Shown here one piece after another: positions 15,147 through 25,500 of a stretch of DNA of 64,000 nt. The first letter of the stretch is position 1, and the number at the start of each line of letters is the position of its first letter. Source of the stretch: Chaenocephalus aceratus (lineage: Eukaryota; Chordata; Actinopteri; Perciformes; Channichthyidae); assembly GCA_023974075.1 (NCBI GenBank), contig CM043800.1, positions 22,758,218 to 22,822,217 of the forward strand, given 5' to 3'. The notes beneath the pieces were generated by a model. That model worked only from the letters and a program-made list of their open reading frames with translations, was not told where the DNA came from and ran no database searches. The translations under genes were made by a program, and so were the position numbers.

Positions 15147-18100
15147 TTTGTATTGTATTATTGTCTTCGTACGCTTCGATTGCGATGTTTCAGGTGACTG
15201 ATCAGGTTCGAAGTATTAGGGAGCGCTGGATTTGTGAAGAACTCCCCTCTTCCTAAACCACTAATACCACAGTACTGGCAAAACGGGAGGAGCCGAGTGA
15301 AAAACAAGCGCCCCTCATCCCAATCCACCCACACCGCAGTATTTTTTTCTTTTTTTGTACCCAAAAAATATATTGTATATTATCGGGGCTATTAATACTG
15401 TTATCGGGTTTATCAGGATGACGTCATAATTCCTAATATCGGCCCGATAATTATCGGTCCGATAATTATCGTGCATCCCTAGTTGTAGCCTCTATGGTTG
15501 TAGCCTAGCAGAGTGGACAAGTTGCTGTTAGCTGACAGTGAGGCATGTACGTGTCCATCAACGTGACCACGCCCTAATTTATGCAAAAACTTTAAGACCT
15601 AATATAAATAAAAGGGTCGTGTTAGAAACAATTCACTCACAGATTCATAATCATGAAGGTGGAATCTAACTATATCGATAATAATATTTATTGCATCCAT
15701 GGGTAGAAATCAAGCGGCAAACTCAGCCGGGAAGCCAATATGGAAGTGCCACACACTGCAGTTCATATATTGGCCGATAGGCGATGGCTGCAGAAAGGAG
15801 CAATTTCCATAGACCCCCATGTTAAAATGCCCAACTTTACAGCAGAAAAAAACATGTTTCTGTCCCTGGCTCCATACATTTTTATTATCGATATAGTTAG
15901 ATTCCACCTTCATGATTATGGATCTGTGAGTGAATTGTTTTCTAACACGACCCTTTTATTTATATTAGGTCTTAAAGTTTGGGCATAAATTAGGGCGTGG
16001 TCACATTGAGTGACGGCTCTGTCAAGTGCCTGCCGCTGTTAGCTTCTTGTCTCTCTGCTAGCTGCTCCGTGAAGCTAGCTACAGGGACTCTGCCTGCTCA
16101 GCTCATCCAGGAAACACAACCTGTAGCCGGCCGTGGTTGTTTGTTCTTCATGCTTATATATCGGACTATTGTGACTCGCTCTGCGGTTAAAACAGACGGT
16201 GCATGAATGCGGTAAGTAAAATTTGAGTGCTTTATTTATGTGTTAATGATTTTAATCAGCTACGTAATGAATGGTAAGGCTTGAGTTAGCATGTAAGCTA
16301 GTGGTAGCTACATCGGTGCTAACGATGCTAATCGTAGCCTCCAAGTTAAAATCATAGACTGTATATATAAAGGTTAAAACGAAATAGACAAGTGTTAAGC
16401 GTTAAGTGGGATAATACTGTTGAACAAACGGCTTCTGTTTGAGGTTATAAAATAAGGTTACATCCTTGTAACTTAGAGATATTCTATTATGTAGGTAGAA
16501 CTGGATGCATCTAAGGTTAATTTAAATTGGCTATGCTCAAGTATGTAGACAAGCTAATGTCGAAGTAGTGTATGTGAAATCAACCTCACAATAAGATGTG
16601 TGTATATTACAATTATTAATGTCATATTTCAAGATGATTACTTAGATATTACAATGTGGTTGATTGAGCTGGAGTTCATTATCGAGCTTACACGTTAACG
16701 TCACAGTCATCTGAAGAACGAACCCAAACCTTATTGTTTTTATTAATTGCATTACCAAATGGGTATCAAATAAACAGTAAGCATTGGTAACACAACTTCC
16801 AAAGTTACAGTAAAATAAAAAGGACCCTGACTCGGACAATACACAATCCAACATGTTCAACAGAAGAGAATCAGTTATATTGTTTGTACACATGGTACTT
16901 TACATATATATATGTTTGTTTAAGGTGTCCAGGTGATGCAGACAGGCTGGACCAGAGAGTGAGAGACAGAACTGGACTCTTCACAGCAGTGAACTTCAGC
17001 TCAGGTACAAAGACTCTTTTTTCATACTGTACAAAGAATCAAGAAAGATATTGGTTTAAATGAATGAAGTATTGACTTGAATACATTGATATACATTCCA
17101 ATAAACAATACTAAATACTAGATCACCTACACATCAGTTAAGTTGAGGGTTTATTCCATGCAAAAAGTTACATTTTGATATTTAGCAATATGACTTTGTC
17201 AGCTTTCTAATTTAATGTATTGAAGGCAAAGATATTTAACACAGTGAGAACTGCTACTATTTATCTCTCAATATTGTCTGTGAAAACGTGGTAAAAGTTA
17301 TTCTTTCAGTGAGACAACAGAGCAAGCTTCTACAGTTGCACTACGTTTTGATAACAGTTAAATATTATTTTGATAATAACATATATTTCAATGTTGATGA
17401 ACTTCATACTGTTCATTCATAATCTGATTGTCTGTGTAGCTCACTGTTAAAATAAAATAAAAACATTACAATTACAAAATAATTATATCTACAGCCCCTA
17501 AACACACAAACACACCGCTTTCATAAATAACACACTTGTTCTGCAATAATATGTTTTATGTTTCCTGTCATTTTTGTTAGGAAAGGACATGCCTGAAAGA
17601 CACGACATGTTCTCCTTCTCTGAGGGTCAAGAAGAACATCCAAGAGGAACTTTAAAAGCTGATGCTATGAGATTTTAAGACCAGTACAGGACATTCACTA
17701 AGAAACTACTTTTATTGTAAAAACAGTCAGCTGATCGAATGCAGCTATTTCCACATCTACACTCCATCAGCTGATTATTTCTATTTTCCTCGCTTTATGA
17801 GCTTCACATCACGTGTGCCTTGTACCGCAGAGTTTGCAACGTCACAAATAAATGGGGCCAATCAGATGTGAATGTGTAATCTAACATTTTCAGTAAGAAT
17901 AATGGACAAAAGGAATGCAAATACAAATACAATTTATTGAAATGTGAACCAAAAGTTAATCAAATGTTTTAAATAAAAAGCACATAGGGACAGAAGGTGT
18001 AAACCTATTAAATGTATAAGTAAACACATTTAGTCAAATAAAGTGACAGACTAGGCCTGTGCAGTTGGTATCAGCTTTGCCCAGCATGGGCTCCTCCATC

Positions 18101-21100
18101 AGCCCTGGTCCTTCTCGCAGAGGAAAGACCCTCAGTCCTCTCCAAACCAACAGACAGGACGTCCATCACAGAGGTTTCTCCCTGAAGTCTCTGCAGCCCT
18201 CTGGACACCACGCTGTCTCAATCCGTCCACACTGAATATGAGAGGGGGAAAATGAAAATAATAAATGCTTTAGACAATAAGAAACATAAAGTTGACTGTT
18301 GAGTTGCTCAGTTTTTTTAGATTGTCAATACTATTACTGTATAACTAATATCTCAGGTTAAGAGGCACATTCAAATAAAGATTGGTCTTTAAATATATTT
18401 TGTCTTTTGAATTGTTTGTCTAAAGTCAAGGATCTAGAACTGGTACTTAGTTTGAATAATACAGTCTGGTTATTATGCTGTTTGGAGGAGGCCTCACAGG
18501 TAAGAGCACTAACTAGCTAACATCACATGTACCTTAGCTTGACTTAAATGTATAGTTAAGTGATATCAAAATATAAATAACTAATGTCATGCAAACATTA
18601 ATATATGCTTGATTCCAGTGTTGAATTTAGCACAATTGCATACAAACGTTAAGGGGTTTTAAGATTCTGAAGTATTATGCTAAAAACTCAATAACTTAGA
18701 TTATTATTTATAGTTTTGCTGAATAGTTTCAAGGCCGCTTACCTTAGAAACGTAAAATGCGACGGCAGCGTGCAGATGGGGAGCATGTTAGCTTAGCTTG
18801 GTAGCTTCAGCTAGCTCTGGAACTTCCAGCTATGTGGCAGCAGGTCCCGCCTCAGCTCCGCCTCTTTGCCCTTATTTGGAGAAGGCGGGAGTTGAACTCT
18901 GACGTCACTGTTGAGCCGTTAGTGGCCGACTCCGCCTACTAAGGGCTTCACGGCAACTCTGCAGAATCCTATGGGTGACGTCACGGACCCTACGTCCATT
19001 TATATATACAGTCTATGGTAGAAACATGTTTTTTTCTGCTGTAAAGTTGGGCATTTTAACATGGGGGTCTATGGAAATTGCTCCTTTCTGCAGCCAGTCC
19101 CTAGCGGCCCATGTATGAACTGCAGTGTGTGGCACTTCCGTATTGGCTTCCCGGCTGTTCCCCAGAGTTTGCCGCTTGATATATACCCACATGCCAGCTA
19201 AGGTCAGTAGAGATTTATTTAACAGCTGGTCTTATGTTTGTGACCCCTCTTGTTAATTGATAACATTACATTAATTGATAAGCCTGAAACATGCACTTGT
19301 CAAGGTTCAGAGGCAAATTTTGCAAATATGGCAGTAACCATCGATCAGCTTAAGATAAGATATACTTTATTGATCCCAAGTTGGAACATTTGCGTTACAT
19401 CAGCATGTGTAACAGTTGTAAATATGCAGTGGTGTTTATTTGTAAATCATTTAGTATAATCACACAAATTCTGTGTTTTATATTTAACAATTCTGTGTTC
19501 TTTATTTATTGATTGTTCAATACCTGACAAGGCCGGAGATGAAATATCTACATACATCTTATAAGAGTATAATACATTATGTATAATATCAGTTAAAATA
19601 AGTGCTTCAACATAGTTAACATTGCTGGAGGTATGCACAAATATTGATAGATGTCTTGTAATGCACTATTGAGGAACCTGCGACCCAAGTTTTTCATTCA
19701 ATGCATAACTACACCATAGTTGTGTAGGCCTATATGATATGTCAATAAACCTTAGAAAATCTTGAAATCTTGAAAGGGATGTGCAAAATAGTCATTATAT
19801 ACAGTCTTTACTGAACTATTAGTAGAGAATAACGAGTAATGAATATACTTTATAGGGATCCTATTAATATCTAATAATAAAAAATAATGAAATTCAATAA
19901 CATGCTTTAACCACTAGGTGTCCCTTTATATCAGCTGTGCACCTTTATGGTGTAAATACAGCCTATCTACCAATTGGATCAAATATAAAAGTCAGCCGAA
20001 TTAGTGTTGATACTGCAAGGAGACGTATTGTGTGAAAAGAAATGTAAGATGTTGTTTAATGGCTGATATATTTATGATCCACGTCACGTTTTCAGTTCCT
20101 CATGTTTGTCTAGAAGTTTTCTCATCAGGGCTCGATAAATACAGAACTACGGCAGATATGTAATATTTAATGCAGCCGAACCGTGTATTACAATGCCGTT
20201 ATGTGATGACTTTCAAAGAGAAAGGCAAGCACACTCGGAATAAAGTATTATTATTTTTTTTTTAAATGTTTTCGGTCTGTTTCCGGTATTTGTTAATGAC
20301 GATGTGCTGTGAGATGTGAGACTGGAATTGCACAGGGGAAAATAACGTATCTTTAGATGCGGATTTTGTTAAACTAATACGTTTGCGCTGTGGACCAACA
20401 CTATACATTGACGGGGAAGGGGGTAGCAATAAAGATAACACCATTAAACAGTTACACAACATAACAGAAATAATATCGATAGCAGTGTCCCTAGCAACCA
20501 CCTTGGTAACAATGAACACGTTCTATGGACGCAATTTCCTGAAGTAATCTTCGTAATAACTAGCAAACTAAAGATCATGTACATCCACTGCACACATAAT
20601 CTGAAATAACAACTCATATTTCTCGCATCAAATGACATCAAAACACATTTTAATGGCCAAACTAACTTTAAAATAGGCATTTTCCACCTAGAATAAAACG
20701 AAGTTCGGCCACGTTTTTTTTCTTCTGCAGGGAGAAATTTCAAGGTCACATGACATATAGACAATGAATGGTGAAACAAAACGGGGTGTGTCAAACAGAG
20801 CACATGGTGTAGTCCTAAACGATAGCTGGGGATTCTGGGTAGTGTAGTGTCTTCTGCCATCCTTTACTCCGAAAAAATATTTGTTTCTCCGAATCGAAGG
20901 GGAAAAATACAAAAGCATTGCACACAATTTAAACCAATCAATGTTGTGTAATTAACAAGGATAATCTGGTGTTTTTTAGTCGATGAATAGTGCAGATATC
21001 ACTGTAAAATCAATCGACAGTAAGGGGAATACTTACTTCTGGGTGTACAATTGTCCGTTATCCAATGAGAATGGACGCTCACATTGCCTTTAAGGGCAGC

Positions 21101-22586
21101 TGACACAAACGAATGCCCTTCCATGAGCGTCAAATCCCGCCGCAGATGGGAATACATTGCAATCAGTTGAAATCTATTTGCGTCCCTTTATGAAGCTGAA
21201 GGAGCCTAGGAGCGTCACAACTGCACGCCACGGACACTGACCAAACGTCGCTCCTGGACAATTATGGAGTGAGAGTGTGTTGTTAGGCTCAATTAAAATG
21301 GTACCTGTAAGGGCAGGATCAGCCAAATGACCAAACAACACATTTCCCAAACCTCCTCCAGAGGTATCTTCCCCTTGAGTTTAGCTGGTCTGGGTTTTAT
21401 TCCTCCAGGTTTTGAAATATCTGTGTCTGATTTCTGCATACACCCCAATGAACAACTGGTTCAATTAATCTCTATTGGTCTGGATTCTCCCTCTCATCTT
21501 CTGCCTTTAAACGAGTGTTATCATCTCCCTAGTATTGGAGAGGTGGAAGAAATGCAGAAGACTAGTAAGAAGAAAGGCAAATTAAATCAAAGAACATTTT
21601 TGATTTGATTACATTTGATTCCTATGACAAATTAAAGCTATATTTCAGACACTGTGACAAGTACATCGGTTAATCAAAATGTCGGGGGCAAAACAATGTA
21701 GTCAAAAATATCACAAATCTGCATGGTGGAACTTTTTTTAGAAGCGAGTGAGAAAGTAATATGCGGGAACGGACCTTCCAAGAATTCACTGCAACCCCTG
21801 GCACTAGTGCAACACGTGGATTTGTCATTTACCTGAAGTTACCTCAGGCCAAAGCTGGGCTGATGCTATCTCTTTTGTTCATTTCAGGGAAGTTCCCATT
21901 ATTATTACCCCAGCGGTGACTACATGCCTCCTCTGAACCCTCACCCTGAGGAAACACGCAGGCACGGTGAGACATAAATATACCTCAGAGTAAACAAGGC
22001 AACAGTAAACACCTGGCTCCTTTCCAAAATATGATGCAGTCCGAGCCAATCAGGAGCTCAATCAGTCCTTGTGACAATCAGCTGGTGCCACCTGGAGTAT
22101 ATTCTGATTTATCTTAATGTTTACTACTAGTTATTATTGATGTTTGATGTATGCAATCATATGTGCTTTTCAAGATGTCACCCGCCTCCCTGTGGACCCT
22201 CACAGCCATCTGTATGAAGACGTAAGAGACAGGGGTCTGTACCAGGACATCCTGGCTTCCACACTTCCTTCCCTTCCATCCTTGTTCGACCAGAGACTGC
22301 CTAATCAGAGGAATGAGTCGAGATCAAAAGCATACCCTCAGGTCAGTAAAAGCAAACCTACCTACAGTACGTGATATATGACTTACATGTATTATCACTA
22401 TTCAGTCGTGAAAGGAACCGTTTATAAAGGTGGATAATGTGCTGCTGCTGCTGCTGCTGCTCTGTGACATTAATGATGACTGCGATGCAATCTGTGTCTC
22501 AGCAGGCTGCTGAAAGAGCGAGGGATGTTCGACAACCGCCGAGAGATTCTCATCTTCCCTTTGAGCAACGAGGCGAATTAGTCTAG
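2396..22586 (+). CDS. nphs1: Nephrin, 3' part (Ig7-Ig8-FN3-TM-cytoplasmic tail), 5' exons outside window
   Basis: Nephrin is the immunoglobulin-superfamily adhesion and signalling protein of the podocyte slit diaphragm. Coding exons read here: 2396-2517, 3104-3263, 3407-3563, 3911-4062, 6457-6568, 6658-6839, 6981-7025, 7310-7431, 8007-8055, 8550-8682, 21888-21966, 22175-22341 and 22506-22586 (stop TAG 22584-22586). Intron phases agree at every junction except after exon 7310-7431, which is one base short. Remembered human nephrin matches throughout: VDANPILPGMF versus VADANPIISGMF, GGLPQRF versus GGLRQRF, TTFTLTGLQP versus TTFTVTGLQP, and the C-terminus LPFELRGHLV versus LPFEQRGELV. The first visible exon starts in phase 1, so upstream exons exist but none is seen in 1-2395. 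As written, the frame meets TGA at 7402-7404. The gene may be intact with a base-call error, or truly broken. Confidence 0.93.
3407..4062 (+). other. nphs1: nphs1 exons for Ig domain 8
   Basis: Exon 3407-3563 contains TAEVVCQAEGIP and FTWEKKGV, that is the B-strand Cys and C-strand Trp. Exon 3911-4062 contains NLDYAVFSCTARNSLG, the F-strand Cys and a typical G strand. The join AG|G gives Arg-Tyr, as in the human RYTEHTY segment. This is the last Ig domain before the FN3 module. The 2.4-kb intron 4063-6456 follows. Confidence 0.9.
4063..6456. other. nphs1: nphs1 intron, nothing recognised
   Basis: This is a 2.4-kb intron between the Ig8 and FN3 exons. A 123-codon open frame on the minus strand (4867-5238) has no recognisable domain. 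I see no repeats or RNA genes here. Confidence 0.6.
6457..6839 (+). other. nphs1: nphs1 exons for the fibronectin type III domain
   Basis: Exon 6457-6568 begins at the PDPPS linker and holds the VTLDWIPSF tryptophan strand. Exon 6658-6839 holds TTFTVTGLQPVTTYNFSVNA, the canonical FN3 L-x-P-x-T-x-Y core, and ends in ITTK. Boundaries are phase 1 and phase 2, consistent with the neighbouring exons. Confidence 0.9.
6981..7431 (+). other. nphs1: nphs1 juxtamembrane and transmembrane exons, with a frame break
   Basis: Exon 6981-7025 is a 45-base linker (PEGVPTDDDSVSQ). Exon 7310-7431 encodes SGLPAYLTVVFTVVFG and the rest of a single membrane helix up to NSVGCFL, then GTT TGA at 7399-7404. Reading one base later gives LRWKRRRGQT, an obvious basic stop-transfer sequence that exits in the phase 1 required by the next exon. 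The exon is 122 bases where 123 (or 120) is needed. One missing base near 7396-7402, for instance in the GG/TTT run, explains everything. Confidence 0.85.
7550..7990 (+). repeat. Pyrimidine-rich low-complexity tract in nphs1 intron
   Basis: About 440 bases are strongly biased to C and T on the plus strand (runs such as CCATCTATCCTGTCTCC). They lie just upstream of the acceptor at 8006. The bias leaves several frames open without coding content. The tract may act as an extended polypyrimidine region, but this is inference. Confidence 0.5.
9092..9570 (+). repeat. Left arm of long inverted repeat (interrupted)
   Basis: This matches the reverse complement of about 20804-21282. Shared landmarks include GTCCAGGAGCGACGTTTGGT, GGTTTAAATTGTGTGCAATG and CCAGAATCCCCAGCTATCGT. 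After 9570 the arm is broken by a hAT insertion and resumes at 10901 for about 32 bases. Confidence 0.9.
9571..10900. mobile_element. hAT element A, non-autonomous, 1330 bp
   Basis: The ends CAGGCATCCTCAAAGTACGG and GAGTACCCCTG form short imperfect terminal inverted repeats of the hAT type. They are flanked on both sides by the perfect 8-bp duplication GACTACAC (9563-9570 and 10901-10908). The element interrupts the left arm of the outer inverted repeat. An internal ACTGCCCAGCCAAAAAAAGT (about 10226-10245) resembles a Tc1-like terminus, suggesting an older relic inside. No transposase is visible. Confidence 0.85.
11234..13580. mobile_element. hAT element B, 2.35 kb, carrying a nested TTAA MITE
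   Basis: The left end CAGGGTTGTCAAC and right end GTTGGCAACCCTG are inverted repeats. The flanks CTTTAGGG (11226-11233) and GTTTAGGG (13581-13588) match 7 of 8, the expected length of a hAT duplication. The interior has no long ORF. Confidence 0.75.
12187..12834. mobile_element. TTAA-type MITE, 648 bp, inside hAT element B
   Basis: The terminal inverted repeats begin CGGCCCCTACACACGGCGG and extend about 34 bp with a few mismatches (right copy at about 12801-12834). The left flank is TTAA (12183-12186) and the right flank TTAG (12835-12838), a decayed TTAA duplication as in piggyBac- or Kolobok-type elements. The interior is non-coding. Confidence 0.75.
14045..14106. repeat. Perfect 25-bp GC-rich palindrome with 12-base spacer
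   Basis: The left arm 14045-14069 starts AACGGAGCCGCAGGGGGCTA. Its exact reverse complement occupies 14082-14106. The transcript on either strand would fold into a stable hairpin. Confidence 0.95.
14514..15481. mobile_element. hAT element C, non-autonomous, 968 bp
   Basis: The termini TAGGGATGCACGATA and ATTATCGTGCATCCCTA are inverted. The perfect 8-bp duplication GTTGTAGC flanks the element (14506-14513 and 15482-15489). Sub-terminal ACCGATACCGATA motifs mirror TATCGG motifs at the other end. It carries a TG tract at about 14792-14824 and a CA tract at about 15119-15146. Nothing in it is coding. Confidence 0.9.
15563..16004. repeat. Long foldback unit: two about 123-bp inverted arms
   Basis: Arms 15563-15686 and 15882-16004 are near-perfect reverse complements, beginning GTGACCACGCCCTAATTTAT. 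The spacer of about 195 bases has an inverted second copy at about 19022-19190 (shared TGCCACACACTGCAGTTCAT and CATGTTAAAATGCCCAACTT). This is probably a foldback-type MITE. I see no clear target duplication. Confidence 0.85.
19022..19190 (-). repeat. Inverted second copy of the 15.7-kb foldback spacer
   Basis: This is the reverse complement of about 15700-15866 with a few substitutions and one short insertion. It abuts the right end of the 13674-19020 segment exactly, so the CCATAGACTG terminus seems to have landed inside, or to be part of, a larger copy of this repeat. Confidence 0.8.
20782..21282 (-). repeat. Right arm of long inverted repeat (intact)
   Basis: This is the uninterrupted partner of the left arm. 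It shows the pre-insertion sequence across GGACTACACCATGTGCTCTG, which is why the hAT insertion in the left arm can be placed exactly. Confidence 0.9.
22440..22461 (+). repeat. (GCT)n trinucleotide repeat in last nphs1 intron
   Basis: There are about seven GCT units, roughly 40 bases upstream of the final nephrin acceptor. The repeat is intronic, so not translated in the model given. Confidence 0.9.
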
Positions 22587-25500
22587 AGTGGGAAGGTCAG
22601 AGCAAACAAATACACTACGACAAGGCTCAACACAAGTCATCGAGTACTGTATTGTATCGAAAATACTGAATGCTAAACGTTCTGAATCATCTCTCCCTAG
22701 TCTTATAGAATGTAGCTGTCACATGAGTCAAGTCGGGCTTAATGTGATATGCAACATAATACCGAATTTCCCTTTTACGTCTTTCTGTATACTTTGTTAA
22801 CCTTGAGCGTTTTCGTCAAATTGGGTGGACCTACAGTAGTACTTTATGTTAAACTGAAGGAGATTGAAAAGCAAAAACGAATGGCAGAATGATGAAATAT
22901 ATGATGTATATGATATTACCACACGCAACATGAATGGTTAATTTCAAACACTTTTACAACAGACCGGCCGCTAGTTTATATCCGTCTCCCTCTGTGATGT
23001 CACCCGTCCCATGACCTCGCTTTGTTATTTTGTCTTTAGAGCCAAGTCACGGTCACTACCCGCAGTCCCCCCCCCCCATCCTCCCATTAGGCCTGCAGGT
23101 AGACATGAATCAGTCAGTTAGAGACAAAAATGGACTGACATCGCTGTAGTTGGCAACGTGGCAAAAGCAGCGCAGAGTCACAGTGCCTCCCAAGCAGACA
23201 ACATCCTTTTTGACCCATCCAATGTCAACATTTTGAAACCCGGAGACTGTGGCCTTTCCCTTCCCTCTCTGATACAAAGAGTTTCCCAGTAAGTCCGTGA
23301 AATCCCGACAATGGGATCGCACCGAGTGGTATTTAGCCTGGTTATGTCTTCAGTAAGGTAAAGCCATATCTAGGGCCAGACTCTAATCCTGTTTTCTCTC
23401 GGATTGAAGTTTAGCTCACAGCATCAGTGAGAGCGGGTGAGAGACCGTGTCGGGAATTTGTCTCACTGAGAGTGGTCACTCACAGAGAGATGGATTCAGG
23501 AAGAGAGGGATAAGCTGATGCTGTGGCGACTGCTACAAAAATAATCGCTGGCCTCTTCCTTTGGTTTCCATTATTGTTCACACAAAAGCAATTCACTGCA
23601 TTTCACTAACCACAGCCGATACAATCATTGTATTTATTGATAGGACTCCTTTCAAACCCAAAGTTATTTTACACAAGATATACAATTAAAATCGACAAAT
23701 TATAAACTCCAATATGAAATCTAAAAATGTTTTAGTAGATATGTGATGGTTCTCTAATAAATTGGAACGAGATGGCACAACTGGCTTATGTTGTATCGGA
23801 GCGCAAAAAATAATAATCTAAACATAATTTAGGATTTCTTTCTACAAGAGGCTTACACTTGCGTCAGCTCGAGGTGTACACGTTAATGGCACTCTCCTCG
23901 GCTGAGTTGCTACATTAGCTAGCTGAGTAGAGGCATTTTCCCTGCATTAAACTGTTATCAATAAGGTCTGTGGATCTTCTTGAGTTACCGTATCAGGATT
24001 TTCGAAAAAACATCTAGTTACATTATATTCAAGAGAGTGCTGACATCTGTACAGACAATATCTCAAACACTGAGCACCTCAAGCCAACATAACTTAGATT
24101 AAAACAGCACCACAGGTAAGATACATAGTTAGTAATTGTATGTGAATTGTTCTTTTAAGATCAACATTGCTTAAAGCTTAATGCTAATATCAGTGTGCTA
24201 ATATGATAACAATGACAATTGATGTTTAGCAGGAGTAAGGTTAATCTGCTACACCACCTTAGTTTAGCCTGTCAGGAAGCTACCATTTGCGAGTTAGCAC
24301 TGAAGCACAGCTAGTGCTGTCATTATCTTTCATAAACCAAAGTAGTGGGCTAAATACAATATTAACCTGTTAATGGGGATAGTTCAAACGTCAAGGGATG
24401 ATTCATCCTGAGAGGAACATGACTGTTTAGATAAACTTTCATTGCAATCCATCAAATAGCTGTTGAGATATTTCAGTCTGGATCAAAGCTAGTGTGGTTT
24501 AACAAATCCAAAGCTTGGTACTGACTCAGCCATCCTATCTTCAAGCAGGTCTTTAAAGAAACAATTCGACATATATATATTTTTGATTAATAACGTTTAA
24601 AGCTGCAGTCTAATACCATCACTGACATGCAGCCTAAAGACCTAAAGAACACAACAGAGACAATATGGCGCTTTGTTATACAACAGCAAGGTTCGAGGGC
24701 TCTGTGTGTTTGTGTACTGTTATGCAGAAATCAGAGACACTTGCTCAAAGTTTCCATAGCTCTTTAAGCTGCTGCCTTGTACAATACACAAATAGGGGAA
24801 TGGCTTTTCCTATATCTGTGTACACAATGGTTATGCATGCATGCTGGTTCTGCTTCCAGCTATTGCTATTCCCTCACACACATTTCACCAGTCTCATGAG
24901 AACACACACATAACACAGCACAGATGACACTATTAGATGAGACACACAGTTTATAATAACAGTGTTTATCTTAATTTATCGGTCGTCAGTAGAAGTGTAC
25001 ATTTTTTTCTTTACTATTTTGTTGAAGGTCCTTTATACCTTTGTTGTTGTTGTTGTTGCTGCTGAACCAAGTTTCACAATACTGTAAAACACATCTGAAA
25101 TATGTACACTTTATATTTAAATTCTGATGATGTTGTTGTTATCCACACATTTGCACAACCTACACCATTCTGTTTCCTCAATAGGGCTTGACTGCCTGGA
25201 GATAAATCTCAATATTTCACATGAATGTGTTCCTTCAATTAGTCTCCCTAGTCTCCATCATGAGCTGTCAAGGTGTGTTTGTCTCATTACTGAGCCATTG
25301 TTTAAGTTCCTGTCAAGATGACTGCTGTGTTCATTCCTCAGCCTGTTCATGATGCATCCTTTCGGCTCAGGCACAAACGCTAATCTGCTCAAGTGAAGGC
25401 TTGACAGCTCAATACTGTACCTCAACCTCTGTTTTTCCTCATGAACGTTTTGATATGATGCGTTCAGAAGAATCTCGAGGGAGATTGAACACTCATTCTG

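Larger units (their letters stand above)
13674..19020. mobile_element. 5.3-kb segment bounded by about 230-bp inverted repeats
   Basis: The left terminus ACCATAGACTGTATATATAA and the mirror image ending at 19019-19020 extend inward through GGACGTAG, GTGACGTCACCCATAGGATT, GCCCTTAGTAGGCGGAGTCG and the AAGCTAAGCTAACATG stretch (left to about 13905, right from about 18782). A lone third copy of the terminus lies at about 16353-16375. The family is unassigned. The interior contains a hAT MITE, a foldback unit and no intact transposase. Confidence 0.75.
9092..21282. mobile_element. 12.2-kb nested transposon stack bounded by about 0.5-kb inverted repeats
   Basis: The left arm (9092-9570 continued at 10901-10932) and the right arm (20782-21282, reverse-complemented) align almost base for base, about 97% by eye. 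The outer ends read CAACACACTCTCACTCCATA. The outer flanks TTACGCT (9085-9091) and TTAGGCT (21283-21289) match 6 of 7 and may be a decayed target duplication. The interior holds at least two further hAT insertions, a TTAA MITE, a third hAT MITE and foldback sequences. There is no transposase ORF of useful length, so the outer element is non-autonomous or gutted. I could not assign the outer family. Confidence 0.8.
8007..22586 (+). other. nphs1: nphs1 cytoplasmic-tail exons with tyrosine motifs
   Basis: Exons 8007-8055, 8550-8682, 21888-21966, 22175-22341 and 22506-22586 encode the intracellular tail. Visible motifs are HVYESYAA, HYYYPSGDYMPPL, HLYEDV and GLYQDI. The last two occupy the positions of the human YDEV/YDQV Nck SH2-binding sites (family knowledge; binding in this species is inferred). 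The tail ends LPFEQRGELV. Frame continuity through these exons requires phase 1 on entry, which is the evidence for a lost base upstream. The final acceptor is CAGCAG, so an extra Gln is possible. Confidence 0.88.

Noticed and set aside
15563..16004. Interpretation as a CRISPR-like or attachment-site structure
   Set aside because: There are two inverted arms and one spacer only, in a vertebrate genome with transposons all around. A foldback repeat explains it.
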